This document shows, one piece after another, positions 36,293 to 48,924 of a stretch of DNA of 64,000 nt. Origin of the DNA: Drechslerella dactyloides (Eukaryota > Ascomycota > Orbiliomycetes > Orbiliales > Orbiliaceae); the NCBI GenBank assembly GCA_020064725.1, contig JAGTWJ010000017.1, forward strand, positions 4,092,001-4,156,000, given 5' to 3'. The notes below the pieces were generated by a model that ran no database searches, was not told the origin of the DNA, and worked only from the letters and a program-made list of their open reading frames with translations. Every line of letters starts with the position of its first letter. The first letter of the stretch is position 1. A program made the translations under genes and the position numbers.

Positions 36293-38338
36293 TCAAGTGA
36301 TCACGCTGGGCGCCTTGCGGCCGGTAAACTCCTCCAACTTGAGCAGCTTGATGGCATTCTGTATCGGCTCCTTCAAGAACTCCTGCGCATCCATCCCGTA
36401 CTTCTCAGGATTCTACCCCCACCAGCAAGTCAACAAAACTTCCAAAGTCGTACAACCGCACAAACACCACACACGCATACAGCGAGAGTAGGTATCCGTA
36501 TGTATATAGTATGCAAATGGGAAAGGAGGGTAAAAGGGTACTCACACTCGTATGCTTCTCAACATACAGCCGAATCGTCGCCCCGGAGCTCCCCGTCCCG
36601 CTCAACCGCACGACGAACCGCGCATCATCACTCGTCTTAACGTACAACCCCTGATTCTTCGAAACACTTCCGTCCAAATCCTCATAACTGAAATCATCAG
36701 CCTCGACAACCTGCGCGCTCTGACCGATCGTGGACCCCATAAACGCAGCCTTATTCTGCCCGACGACGTTCTGTTTCAGCAGTTCGATGACGTTATTCGC
36801 GCCGTCGTTGTCAACGTTCTCGTAGTCGTAACGCGTGAAGAAGGTGCGGCCGTACTCGGCCCAGAAGGCCTGCTGGATGGACGCGATGGACGCGGCCTGT
36901 CCGCCGTTCGCGGAGACGCCGGCGATGATGTTGAGCCAGGCGACGACGGCCCAGAGGCCGTCTTTTTCGCGGATGTGGTTTGAGCCCGTGCCGAAGGACT
37001 CCTCGCCGCAGATGGACAGCTTGTCCGCGTCGAAAAGCGCGCAGAAGAACTTCCATCCTATATACCATTCAATCAGCCGCTAGACCCTAGATAGTGTAAT
37101 GTAGGGTATATAGGGGGAGTGTGTACCAGTCGGAACCTCGTAACAGTTCAGTCCCTTCTTCTTCGCGACGAGGTCGACGGCACCACACGTCGGCATGCTC
37201 CTCGCAAGGCCATAGACACCCTGCTTCTTAAAGTAGGGTATCAAATCCGCATGATGCGCAATAATCGCAAGACTATCACCCGGCGACACGAACGTTCTCG
37301 CGCCATAAATCATATTCCGGTCCCCATCGCCGTCGCTCGCCGCGCCGAAGGGGATCATCTCGCGGTCCACCGCCTCGACGAGGTCGTGCGCGTACGTCAA
37401 GTTCGGATCCGGGTGCAGCCCGCCAAAGTCCGGCAGTGGCCGTCCGTTCACGACGGAGGATACGGGTAATCCCAGCTCCTCGATGAAGATGCGCGTCGCG
37501 TAGGGGCCCGTTACGGCGTTGAGGGCGTCGAAGCGGACTTTGAACGTGGGTGTGTTGGCGATGAAGGACTTGATGAGGTCGAAGTCGAAGATTTCCTTGA
37601 GCATGTCGACGTAATCTGCCACGCCGTCGACGATTTCGACCTCGAGGTCGCCGTACTTTTGCGTGCCGATGGTCGAAATGTCAATCTGCCCAAACTCACA
37701 CCCCATATCAGCAACCACTCCAAATATTCAATATAACGCGGGATGTGGCTGGTGGAATACGAGTACGCACATCCGGAGCGTCGGTGATTCTGTACGCCTC
37801 AATCGTCTTGGAATACTCCCACATCTTATTAGTAACCCCCTCTGGCGCAGGCCCCCCATTCGCAAGATTATATTTAATCCCAAAATCCTCCCCCGGTCCA
37901 CCAGGGTTATGCGACGCCGTCAACAATATCCCACCAGTCGCACCCCTCTTCCGGATGATATTACTCGCCGCGGGCGTCGACATGATGCCGTTCCGTCCGA
38001 TCAACAGCTTGCGAACGCCGTACGCCGGCGCCATACGCGCGATGGTCTGGATCACCGTGTCGTTAAAGTAGCGGCCATCCCCGCCGACGACGAGGAAGGC
38101 GCCCTCGGAGCCCTCGGGGATCGAGGTTAGGATTGAGGCGATGAAGTTCTCGGTGTAGTTTATCTCCTGGAAGATCTTGACCTTCTTGCGGAGGCCGGAG
38201 CTGCCGATACGCCGTTCATCGTTAGAATCAATCGTTATGTGTAGGCGGGGCAGTGGTGGGGAAGTGGGGGTTGACTGTAACTTACGTGCCGGGCTTCTGC
38301 CCCACGAAGGGCGTCGTTGGTACAGCGCGTACAACCAT
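36293..38338 (-). CDS. PGM2: Phosphoglucomutase
   Basis: Cytosolic enzyme interconverting glucose 1-phosphate and glucose 6-phosphate. Minus-strand exons 38338-38286, 38200-37771, 37685-37127, 37057-36546 and 36412-36293 give 557 residues. It starts MVVRAVPTTPFVGQKPGTSGLRKKV as in the family. The phosphoserine loop is GGILLTASHNPGG, the metal loop SDGDGDRN, the sugar-recognition loop CGEESFGTGSNHIREKDG, and the phosphate-binding loop RLSGTGSSGATIRLY. It ends TGRKAPSVIT. All four introns have GT-AG ends and keep frame. It shares its strand with the Osh gene upstream; promoters are separate. Confidence 0.95.
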
Positions 38339-39397
38339 CTCGAAAGCGACACTCCAGGTACTCGAGGTAATCAATTGAGCGATAGAACGGTAATTGGTCG
38401 ATGCAATGCTGTAGATAGGTAAGAAACTCGTCGAGTCGTGAACGAAAGCGAGTGGGCCAACCGTGTATGCAAGCTACCCAACAAGTGTTTATGACGTCGG
38501 AAATCCAACAAACGTAGAGAGGGGCAGTCCCACCACACTTTATACCCAACTTTTACCCTCACGAATATAATACGCGCGGAATAACGATACGGTATATATA
38601 ATGCTCTCGCCGGCCCAATTGCAACGATAACAGATCGAACGAGTCGTACGAATTGCTTAATAGCGCAGGAGAATCAATCCAATTGGCTGTAGACTATACC
38701 AGCTGCAACGTGTATGGAATGTGGAATGCAGTGCGGCTTTTTATAGCTCATCCCACCATTCGCCGCCATTTCATCATCCCGCAAATCCCGCCCGAATACG
38801 ACGACTACCCGTATACCAGTCAGAAGGTAATGCCTCCGCGATAATGTACAGACATGCCCAAGAACGGGTAATTAACACTACCACTATACAATATAATATA
38901 GTAACACCAATTTTCTCAGCGTCCATTCACGCGACTTTCTTTTAACAAGAAAAAAACAAGGAACGAAAAGATAAAAATGTAAAGCAGGAATTTCATATTA
39001 CAAGCTATAGTCGCCGCACCGCCCGCACGCACTATTAATATTAAAACAGGACAGCTCCCAGCATGCGTTCAGTAGTCGTATACCACGTTCGTGGAGGGAG
39101 AATTTGAATGGAAACATGTGGCGGGCGAGCGATATCGATCGGTCGAGGGAACGTCGTATACTCCGTAGATGCATCAATCACAGCTTTTGTCCATATCTGT
39201 CCTCCGTCCTTCCTTCTTTCCACCTCCAGTCCGTCCGCTCCAATCCAGTCACCAAAGAAAGAAAAATAGAAAGCAAGACCAGAAACAAATATAAGATCGC
39301 AATTCGAAACCCAGCAAAACCATCTTTAGTGTATTTAAAAAACGACAAAACGCATAAAACGACGCGGAAGAAAAGGCTTCGGGCGGTAAGAATGGAG
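38339..39397. other. Intergenic: PGM promoter and Osh-gene 3' UTR
   Basis: No supported gene. The half near 38340-38640 is the likely PGM promoter; the rest is AT-rich with A-runs near 38945-38980 and includes the 3' UTR of the oxysterol-binding protein gene. Confidence 0.5.
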
Positions 39398-41400
39398 CTA
39401 CTCCTGCTCGACAAGCGGGAACTGCGGGTCCGCGGACGCGGACGCATGCGCCGTCACCTCCTCAACCTTCTCCGCCTCCCGCTTGAGCTCCGCATCCCGC
39501 CGCCCAGACTTGACATCGTCGTACTTCTTCTTATCAAACACCCAGATCCCGTTCGTTCGGCTCGCCTCGTCCAGCGCCAGCGGCGACAATCCCTGACTCA
39601 CCAGCCACCCGCTGGCAGTGTTGACCAGCTCGCCGATGACGGGGTTCTTCTCGACCGTGCTAAAGTACCGCTGCTCCCAGGCTGTGCCTTCCGCTTTCTC
39701 CTTCTTGCGCAGCTCGCGCTGGGCGTTCTCGATCTTGGACTTTTCGACCCCCGTCTCCTCGTAGTCGCACTTTTCGATTGCGGCGGCGACCTTGGCCCAG
39801 GCGCGGCGCGACTCGAGCGGGTGCTGCTCCTCGAGCGCCTTGATCGTTAGCGGCGTCGTCGGGTTCGTCTTGGCATTATACGTGTCGATCTGTAATTATA
39901 TTAGCCCTCGTCCACGAGAGAGATCGCATCACAGAAGGAATGGGAACGGACCTCAGTCTTGCCCTTCTTGATGCTGAAAGAGTCGGTCCACTGGCCGGAG
40001 ATGTTGTACAGGATCTCCTTACTCCCCGTCTTCTGCAGCGTGGCCGTAAAGCTGTTCTTCTTCCCGGACACCCACCCTTTGCCCGAATACTCAATCTTGG
40101 CAAAATAACCGCTGGAAGACTGAATCACCGTCGACTTCTCCAGCTCGACGTAGGGGGTACCGTACACCAACCCCTCAATGTGCAGCGCCGGCAGCGAGAT
40201 GAAATAGTCCTCGTCAAAGGCGTCGATGTGCAGCCGCGCGTGTCCGACCTGCTTGACCGTGATCGTCATGGACTGGAAGCTCGCCCGCTGCCCGTTGTAC
40301 CCCTGCAGCCGCACGCCATGCTTCTCGTTGAAGATCGAGTACGCGGTGACGGGCGGGTGGTGGCTGACCTGCTCGGAGATGAGCTCCGTCCGGCCGGCCT
40401 CTTCGTCCTCCCAGTGGCCGAGGAACAGCTCGCCAAGGAAGGGGTTCAGCGGTTTCTTCTCAGAGCCTCTACAAACGATAATCAGCACTACAAGTCACGG
40501 AAGAATGAAGAGAGGGAAGGGTGAGTTACAGCTTCTCGCTCCGCGAACTGTACTGCTGCTTCAGCGTCGACAGGAACCAAGTCAACACAGCCAACGCCCG
40601 CTTCTCGGGATCCGCCTCTTTAGCCGGCGCCACGAACAGTCTAGGATGCTCCGTCTACCGGGAAAACAATCAGAAAATTAGTATGGCCGGGTGAATTAAC
40701 GTTGGTGGGATGGAATGTGGCTATGCTCGGGGCCAAGGCGACCGTGAGAGCGGGCGAGAGTTTCGTACGTACCCAATAAGCGCTGTACTCGACCAGACTC
40801 GTCTTGCCGAGAATGAAGGGCTAGAACATGCACAGTAACACCAAGACATACGTCAGCAGGGCCGAAAATCCCAAAGACCCAGAAAAACAGGGCGCGGAAG
40901 CTGGAAAGAACGTACCGGCGCGGTCATAGACGCCAGGTCGCCATTGAAGCTGAGCGGCGAGGAGAAAAGCTAGCTGTTAGCTACAAGTTGCTGGTCGGGC
41001 GTGGGCACACGACAGTGGAATTTTACCTTGCGATGCTCTAGAACAGGAAACAAGTTAGCTAGATACACCTATTAGAGCGCAGCAGGATTGTGTCATCGGT
41101 ACCTTCAAGAACGACGCCCATGTGCTTTTCGCAGTCCCTGTTTTGCGACCCATCGTAAGCAACTTTCCCAGCAGGCGAGCAAGCTAGCTGAACAGCAGCA
41201 GCAGCGTCGCAGCAGCGATGTATTGTATTGTATCGTCTCGCGGATTGTCGTAGATCGAGCAGAAGCAGCAACAGCAGCTAGGCGAACAAAGAAGTCGCAG
41301 CAGTCGCAACTGTCGCAACGGTGAAAGGAGAACGAGGACGAGGACAATGTCAGCGCCGCGGGAAGGAGAGGAGGGAGTTACCGGTGAGAGCGGCCGCCAT
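39398..41400 (-). CDS. Oxysterol-binding protein, Kes1/Osh4 class
   Basis: Cytosolic lipid-transfer protein exchanging sterol for phosphatidylinositol 4-phosphate between membranes. Eight minus-strand exons: 41400-41382, 41137-41103, 41037-41027, 40949-40916, 40820-40773, 40654-40530, 40468-39952 and 39889-39398, giving 426 residues. Small 5' exons (19, 35, 11, 34 and 48 nt) rebuild the Osh4 lid and N-terminus: STWASFLKSIASFNGDLASM, then PPFILGKTSLVEYSAYW. The core has GSEKKPLNPFLGELFLGHW and the OSBP fingerprint EQVSHHPPVTAY. The C-terminal helix region has PLEEQHPLESRRAW and QRELRKKEKAEG. No PH domain or FFAT motif is present, as expected for the short class. The five tiny exons are easy to miss with gene finders. 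Confidence 0.93.
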
Positions 41401-42092
41401 GGTTGCGCGGGTAAAAGCAGGAAGTGTGATCTGTCGTGTATCGGCGGTGTCTTTCAGTCTGTCGCTGTCCGTCCGTCGTCCGTCGCTCGTCGTTTGTTCG
41501 TTCTGTCGCTTAGGCTGAAGTAGGTCACTTGAGCTGGAGTGCTTGGAAGGTATGGTGGAGAGTTTTGGGAGAGAGATGCAGGTTGGCAGTTAGACGGGGC
41601 ACGCGAGTCGAAAGGTCGAAAGGGGTGCTCACCGGACGCCGGTCAGCGAGTCGACGTCACGGCTAGCGAGCCTGGCACCCCGGGAAAAAGAAACCACCCG
41701 CCATCGCCAGACACGGAATGTCGACAACCAACCGAAACTGAGTAAATCCTGGTAGGATGTCCTACTGAACGAATACAACTTTGTTTGCTCAATCGAGCTG
41801 TGGGATTGGCTGTTCTTCATCGTCTAATCACAGGAATATCTTATATACACTAATCTTAAATACAAAGGAATATCCATCTGCTGAACATGTCAATTTAGCA
41901 TACCAATAAACGCCTGTAGTCACGTAAAGCGAGCTACAGTTTTTAAAAAAAACGAAAAGAAAAAAAAGGGTAAAAACGACATGGGAAGATAAGTGCTTAT
42001 TTACTCATTAGATGGCAGTGTGGGCTGTCGAGTCCGAATCGCGCTCTTTGTGTATCGATGAGGATGATGTATATTCGATGGTGTCTATCTAC
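41401..42092. other. Promoter region of the Osh gene and spacer
   Basis: C/T- and G-rich leader sequence up to about 41750, then AT-rich spacer with an A-rich tract at 41941-41970. No gene seen. Confidence 0.45.
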
Positions 42093-42883
42093 CTATCGAC
42101 CGCAAAGTAAAAGTATTATACAGGCTTCAACGCACAACAAATATTGCGGGTTTTGTTTCTCGCTCCACAGTGGTCTCGCAGCGTAGGTATAAATCAACGC
42201 AACATGTCGAATATAAATATGTAAATCGTATTTAAATGGGCGCTGCTGCCCAAGCGCGTCGACGGCGAAGACCGACCAATCGATAATCATATCGGCCGTA
42301 TGGGCCGCGTCCTCCTTGTCGTGCCCGGCGCCCTCCAGCTGCTGTTCGAGCCTTATCTTCTGGTAGGCGCGCAGCCCCAGCCCGGCCACGATCAGCACGA
42401 GGGCTAGCCCCCATGCTATCCATTTTTTGAGGCGCAGGCGCACCTCAAAATGACCGATGTCGTCCCTGTCCCACAGCGCGTCGACCTTCTTGGTCGACTC
42501 TGTGACCGGCGTCGTGTCAATCACACGGTCGTGGGCCTGACGAGGACGATATAATTCAGCAGCTGCACAGACAAATCCATTGGGATGCTATACATACAAG
42601 GTGCAAGGTAACCTCATGATTGTACAGGACTCTGTTTAGGAGACTGTCTTTGCATCGCATATCCAAAAGGTATGCGGCATCGCTCGTACGCTCTGCTGGC
42701 TGTTTTCGAGCAATCTGGAATCCGTCCTTGCCAAAATGCCTTAGGCATTGCAGCGGGTATATTAACCGCACATTGGCGGTCTTGTCAGGGACGGACAAGA
42801 GAGGCGATTGGAGAGGTTCGAGGTGTATAGGAGGTGAGATGAGCTGGTGAGGAGAGAACCAGGCGTCGAATAGAAGTCTTCAT
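42093..42883 (-). CDS. Putative small mitochondrial/membrane protein; broken or incomplete model
   Basis: Three coding-like pieces lie in order on the minus strand. From ATG 42883 comes an Arg/Ser/Leu-rich presequence-like start (MKTSIRRLVLSSPAHLTSYT) that stops at TGA after 33 codons. A second frame reads VRLIYPLQCLRHFGKDGFQI and continues to RCKDSLLNRVLYNHE. A third carries DTTPVTESTKKVDALWDRDD, then a transmembrane helix (KKWIAWGLALVLIVAGLGL) and a charged tail, ending at 42093. I found no set of normal-sized introns joining all three, so either a splice was missed or the gene carries frameshifts. Family not recognised. Confidence 0.3.
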
Positions 42884-43102
42884 TGTCAACAGCGAGCAGT
42901 TGTCGGAAGGCTCAGAGGAGAGCTTGCTCGATGCTACCAAATTGTGGCAGGTGAGGTGGAGGTGAGATGTAGAGGAGATGGAGAGGAGAGAGCCTCCGAC
43001 AGCGGCAGACGCCCTTTATATACTGCCTGATAATTATACGCCCATTTAACCACATGTTTCACCCGCAGAATCGACAGGCGCAAATCCGCATCTCAAAACT
43101 GA

Positions 43103-43893
43103 TCAAAACGCAAGATATTCTCGAACACACTGTCGATCGAGCGCCCACCGCCGCTTGAACAACGCCCACCTCGAGCTCCACCGCCTCTGACGCTTCTTCT
43201 CCGCATTCCGCGCCTCTTCACCTTCATCCAATTGATCTTGGCGGAGCTGGCACCGCTCGGGACTGAAACTCGGATGGTCTCGAACGACTTGTCGCAGCAG
43301 GTCCCCACCAACGTACAGCGGCGCCTCCCCCGCTAACGACGCCGGATAGACAGCGGCCACGGGCCACGGGCATTTGCGCCGTCCAGTCTCGAGGCTGCGC
43401 CCATTAAGCATCGACGTCGGCATGTAGTCTTCGTCCACGAGGTAAAGCGTAGCTTTTCCCTCATCCCCTTCTCTCGGAAACCAGACGCGTCCACCATCCC
43501 CTATCACAACTGAATGTGATCCACACAGTCATCAGCGTCAGGACTCATCCTGCCATGCATGCATACATATATACCAGATATCATGTATGATATATGACAG
43601 CTAAATACTTAGCTACAAAGGGTCAAAGGGTATGAGGTATACGCACTCCCCGTCATGCCGTAGTAACGCAGCTCTCGCTTGAGGCTCCCCGGATCATCAG
43701 AATCGACGTTGAAGAGCTTTCCGATTCCCCGCCGGTGAGAGCTGCCGATGGTGTGACTGAGCAGTGGCCCGCCCCGCGGGCCCCCTACCCGTGGCCCTTC
43801 GTAAAAATTGGGCGAGGTATACCTCGATCGGCTCATTTCGAAGCGCCTTGACTGGCGCCCCCAGAACGTTTGCTTGGGCGATACGCTCTGCAT
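43103..43893 (-). CDS. Hypothetical protein, two-exon model
   Basis: Minus-strand exons 43893-43647 and 43500-43103 join at phase 1 (donor GTGCGT, acceptor GATAG, 146-bp intron) to give 214 residues. The N-terminal half is Arg/Gly-rich (RRFEMSRSRYTSPNFYEGPR, RVGGPRGGPLLSH). The second exon begins DGGRVWFPREGDEGKATLYL, and the C-terminus is basic and Trp-rich (KKRQRRWSSRWALFKRRWAL). Overlapping long frames in this GC-rich DNA make the start uncertain. No known domain was recognised. Confidence 0.35.
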
Positions 43894-44992
43894 CTTGTCG
43901 TCCCGGCTTTTTCTTCTCTCGAATACAAATGTTCGAACGATCGATTGTTATGATGATGAGCAAAAGGCACAAGTGGTCAACTTTACCCCTGAGTCCGTCC
44001 TTACAAGTTATATAAGTAGCTATGTGGTTCTTTTTTAAGCCTTTTTCCGGGGTCTGCCTCAAGACTAGTACTCTGCTAATTTAGCTTTTACGCGTTTCGG
44101 TCTTTATCATTTATGGACGGAAGTTGCCTCGAGCCCAAGTATATATATATATACATGCATTCATTCGAACAAAAACCGGGGCTTTCTTTAATCTCGGTAC
44201 TTGCCTAGGTCTTAGCCAGTGTACAATATATTCTTCTAAGCGTGTGGGCATGCCTTCGACGACAAGCCAATTGCAGGCGGTCCTCTCAAAATGCAACACG
44301 ACACAGACACCTAACAAAGCTACCCTGGACAGTAGACTACCCTGTATACCAGCTGTACGTATGTACCAGACGGTGCTTGTAAACTGCATTGCAGCAAGCA
44401 CTGACCTCCAACCGCAATTCTCACTTCTACATTTTACTTTATATCTCTCACGCCAGCAAAGTCGCAGTCGCAGTCGCAGTCGCTGAAATCTCAAACTTTG
44501 GCAGCTAGCTGACAGGTAAGCCAGGCTAACCCGGCTCGCAGCTCAATCTGCAATGTACGATGGCGTCATGCACGCGGCCAATAACTGCAAGGCACAGTGG
44601 TACCTGTACCACACTCCTTGCCGAACACCGAGATCTGATCCAATTATATCAATTCACCATTTCATCCGTCCGTTCATCCATTCATAATGAATTCAATGCA
44701 TATCATATCATGTTTTGTATGTTACAGGTGTCCTTCGCTTCCACGCTTTTATCCCCCACCGTCTCTCTCAGTCGTCACTGCGGTATATGCAATGTATAAC
44801 GCGATGCACACACGCCAACCAATTCTATAAATCCAAATCCCAAATACGAATCGAATAGAATCCCTCGCAGGAACAACATCACCAAGCCACCTACACATCT
44901 ATCCACCATCCACCATCCACCTATCGTACCATCCATCCACACATCCACCAGGTGAAGAACAATGCAAAACACCACCACCAGGCACAGCGGAA
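43894..44992. other. Intergenic, no gene seen
   Basis: AT-rich to mixed sequence with a TA run at 44142-44152 and a short GTCGCA-type repeat near 44459-44484. The right end is the 3' UTR of the deubiquitinase gene. Confidence 0.45.
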
Positions 44993-47136
44993 CTACCGCT
45001 CGCGTTCCTTCTCGTAGAACAGCAGATACACCTCCTTCTGCAGCCCCAGCACGTCCGCCGTCTTGACCTCCTTCACCGAATCGTCGCTGATCCGCCACCA
45101 CCGCCCGTCCGTGCTCTTGCTCTTCTTCCCCTTGCCCGCCGTCTTGCCCTCCTTCGTTTTCACCCCCGCCGCCGTCAGCTGAACCTGCTGCTTCTCCGCC
45201 ACTAGCGGCGGCGTACCCGTAGCTGTAGTCGTAGCCGTCCCCTCCTCTTTCTCCTGTTCGATCGTATTCGTAGCCCCGTCCACATCGACGTCCATCGCCG
45301 CCGGGGCCAAATTCAACAGACTCGCCGCCGGCGTCGCACCGCCACTCCCCGACATCGGCGTCCCATCAACAGGCATCAGCATCGGCGTCGAATACGGCGC
45401 CGGATGCGAATTCTGCCTTCGATAGCACTCGTAATGCCCGCTCTCATGGCTCCCACGATGCGTGATCAGCCCCAACAGTTTATACTTGCTGCGATTCAAC
45501 AGCGGCCCCAGCTCCACCTCCTCGGGAAACGCAACCTTGCAGCTATTCTTGCGTGAATAATAGTCGAATATCGACCGTGACAGATGTATCGCCAGCACAT
45601 CCGGACAATGCGCAAAGTACGTCCGCTTCGCGATGCGGGATTTGACAGACGTCGCACTGGCAGGCGGCAGCAGGATGTCCGTCGGCAGCTTTTCCGGGTC
45701 GGTTTCCAGCGCATTTTTCAACGCAGTTATCGAGCGGGTTAGTTCTGCGATTTGGCGCTCGTCGCGGACGGTGGGCAGCTTGTGTTCGAGCACGGCGATG
45801 ATGCGGTTCAGCTTGCATTTCGCGCACTGGAAGTCGTCAATGTATTCGGTGGACAGGTGCTCGTTGAAGCAGTCGTCGAGCGTCGCGGACGACTTTTGCG
45901 GCACGTTGAGCGTTAGCACGACGAAGGTTGACGCCGTGGGTTTCGGCATGAACCCGCACACTAGGCACTGGATGCCGGACTCCAGCTTTCCCTCCATCGG
46001 CATGCCGAATTCCGGGATCTTGTGTCCTTCTTCTGTTTCTCCCTCCTTCTCATACGTCATGGGGGTGTCGCTGTCTTCCGTCTTGACGTCGAGCGGGATG
46101 TGCTTCGGCTTTGTCGTCGCACGAACGGGGCTCTCCTCCTCCTCGTCGACGGGGGACTCGTCCGCCATCTCCTCGTCCGCGCCGTTCGCCTTCGCTTCCT
46201 CCTCCTCGCCGGAGCTCTCACCGATCATAACCGGATACTCCTCCGTCTTCGGCGTCGCACTGCCCCCCGCCTTCTCGTCTTCGTCGGTCTCAACCACCAG
46301 CCGTACCGTCGTCCCCTCCGCCTTCTCCTCGCTCTTCGCAACGTCCCGCGGCACCGTCGCCTTGACCTTCTCCTGCGCCTCGTACTCCTCCGCGAGCGTC
46401 TGCGCGACAATCTGCAGGAACTCCTGCGCGTCCTGCTGGTTGCGCGATATCCGCGACCGGAAAACCCGCTCGAGCTCGTAGATGAAGTCCCGCGTCGTAA
46501 TCGTCTTGCGGTACAGCGGCCGCTCATTCAACCCTAATCAAACCCCCAAAACCCGCATCAGCCCAATCCCAGCAAACCCTTAAGATAAAGATAAAGATGA
46601 TACATACGGTCCAGCATCGTCTTGAGCGCCCGCGTGAGTATCGGCCGCCGCCCCTTCCACCGCACAACGCCAGCCTCCTCCAACGCCTCAAGCTGCGCCT
46701 GCACCCTCACCCGCTGCACAAGATACCCCCGCAACTCCCCCACGCCCGCCAGCGCCTGCAGCACCGAATTCACAAAACAGTCATTGGCAGGATTATACAG
46801 CCCCACAACCGTCTGCTTCCTCCCTTTACTGCTAGCACCGTACCCGTACGCACCGGCGCCGCGGCCGTCGATGAAGAACGTGGGGCCGAACACGTAGATT
46901 AGCGTGATCGCAGCCAGCGAGGCGCCAGCGGCATACGCGATCGTAAGCTGCCGCGAGGAGTCCGTGCTGCTCATGAGCGTCTCGAGGCGGTCGAGCAGCC
47001 AGTTTAGCAGCCGCGCGAACGGGTCCGTGTCCGGTGGGTAGGTGTAGTGGCGGTGGTTGTGACGCTGGTTGTAGTTGTGACGCTGGTGGTGGTTGTTGCT
47101 GCCGCGGTACGGGTCGTAGTAGCCTTGGTAGGACAT
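44993..47136 (-). CDS. UBP16: Ubiquitin carboxyl-terminal hydrolase, Ubp16-like, membrane-anchored
   Basis: USP-family cysteine protease removing ubiquitin. Minus-strand exons 47136-46608 and 46533-44993 join at phase 1 (MLD|RLNERPLYRK), giving 689 residues. A His/Tyr/Asn-rich N-terminus precedes one transmembrane helix (TIAYAAGASLAAITLIYVFG), as in yeast Ubp16 on the mitochondrial outer membrane. The Cys box follows at once: GLYNPANDCFVNSVLQAL, with Asp where most USPs have Thr before the catalytic Cys. QQDAQEFLQ is the conserved second USP block. An acidic, disordered insert (about residues 240-320) splits the domain. CLVCGFMPK with CAKCKL forms the zinc ribbon. The His box is HESGHYECYRR, and WWRISDDSV closes the fold. 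Confidence 0.92.
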
Positions 47137-48924
47137 TTACCGTCCGCTGCGAGCATGTAGACTCACACGCCTGTCCGGTGCTCGGAGGTGAGGTGCAGCT
47201 GTAGGCGACGGTCGTGCGTTTCGTGCGATCGATTGGCGGACGGACGGACGGGGTCGATGGACGGACGGACGGGCGAGCTCAGCTGTCGTTACGTAGCTCG
47301 GTGAAAAGATCTAGGCGAAAGGTACGACGTCGGCGGGTGTGTATCGTGGTGGTTGTCGTCAGTTTACATCGTTCGGTCCAATTGGCCTAGATGACACGAT
47401 CGATGGGCGGCCAGCAGCGTCCGTTTGCGCTGTCGACACGGGCGACGGAGATGATGGGAGACAAGACGAGATGAGGTTGATGTGGAAGGATGGATGGAAG
47501 AAGAAAAGAAAGAGAGACAAGCTATGCAACCATCCGGATCAACCGCCTGCCGAGCCGCCAATTCACCACGACAGAATTAAGCACAGCTTGAAAGTCCAGG
47601 TTTCCAGGCAGGCAGGTTCTACGACAGTTACAGCTACCGCACGCTAATTCATTTGTCATCCATCTCCTGCACTCTTCACACAATTGTACAAATCGACATA
47701 CCTCCGCACCGATTTCAATACTTCACTTCACCCGTCAGACCAGAATTCCCGCTCGTAATGGAGAATTAAAAGGACAATTTAATTCCTAATAATTACACGA
47801 AGGAAAAAAAAACTTTTTGTTAAAAAAAGTCACTTTGCAAGGGGGGGGGCAATTTAGGCTGAAAGAACAGCTGTCCGTCCCCTGCACCGATTCCATCCAC
47901 CGAATAAAAAATCCACGACAGCACCTCCCCTCGAAGAAAAAATATATAAAGTCAACGGAAAAGAGAATAGAAGGGAATCAACAAACCACACCTATCGTAA
48001 CGTTCTTATACCGACGCGACTAAACCGCAGACTAAAAAAAGACTTTAAGAAGAGAGCAGTCAACGTTCATTCATCCGTCCGTTCGTCATCGCATCAATCA
48101 TAATATGATATACCACGCGCGTGAGAATGAGAATGAGAATTCCGAATAGAGGAAACAAGAGGCCCGGTTGAGAGAAATAATTCCCGGAACCCCCAAAGTT
48201 TTTAATTTTGCTTTCATCGATATAAGAGAATTGTAGAAAGAACGAAGGAAAAACACCTCCAAACCCTTCGACCGGGTCCTATAGAAAGAGGTGTTCCTTC
48301 GAATTTTGAAAATACTTCGAGAAAGAGTAAAAAAAAAAAAGTTCCGCGTAGGCATCCGTAACATAAACATTACTGTCATGATCAAGACGCGGCACAAAGT
48401 AGTAGAAAGGGATTTCCGAAAAAAGCAGCTAGGCGTCAGAAACAGAGGCAGGAAAAAAGATCAACTGATAGAACACCCCGATGTTGAAAGACCCTTTTCC
48501 CAGTTTGAGTTTAGAAATAGTAAAAAAGAAGAATGAGAACAACATTTACAGAGCACCGAAAAGAAAAATAAAAAAATGAAGAAAAAGACATTCGAATCAG
48601 AGAGACGCGAAGTTTTTTTTTAGTCAACAGTTTCATCACCAGTGAGAAATATCAGCAGCCACGACCATCCGACAGAAACCAGTATTTAACAGAACAAAAC
48701 TAATTCAAAGCTATAGTATACGCGCGTCGTCGCAAGTGTAGAGATTTTCCAGTAAAGATGGAACAGGTGAGCGAAGAGTGGGAGTAGAAGAGTATCAGCA
48801 CAAGAAAGCTAGGACCTATATCGGACCGTCGCACAAGTGCAACTCATTCGGGACCAGGATAGAACGGGTCGTCGAGGCCAGGATAGTACGGGCTTTTCTG
48901 GGGAGAATCGTCCGATGAATCATC
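47137..48924. other. 1.8-kb spacer: UBP16 promoter and DEF1 3' region
   Basis: No supported gene. It carries many homopolymer runs (A-runs near 47806, 48328 and 48540; a G-run near 47840-47849) and is strongly A-rich on the plus strand from 47800 to 48720. As DEF1 is on the minus strand, this is a T-rich 3' UTR or downstream region. Confidence 0.5.

Noticed and set aside
45633..46481. 282-codon plus-strand frame
   Set aside because: Antisense shadow of the UBP16-like gene; Ser-rich because it mirrors Glu/Asp codons.
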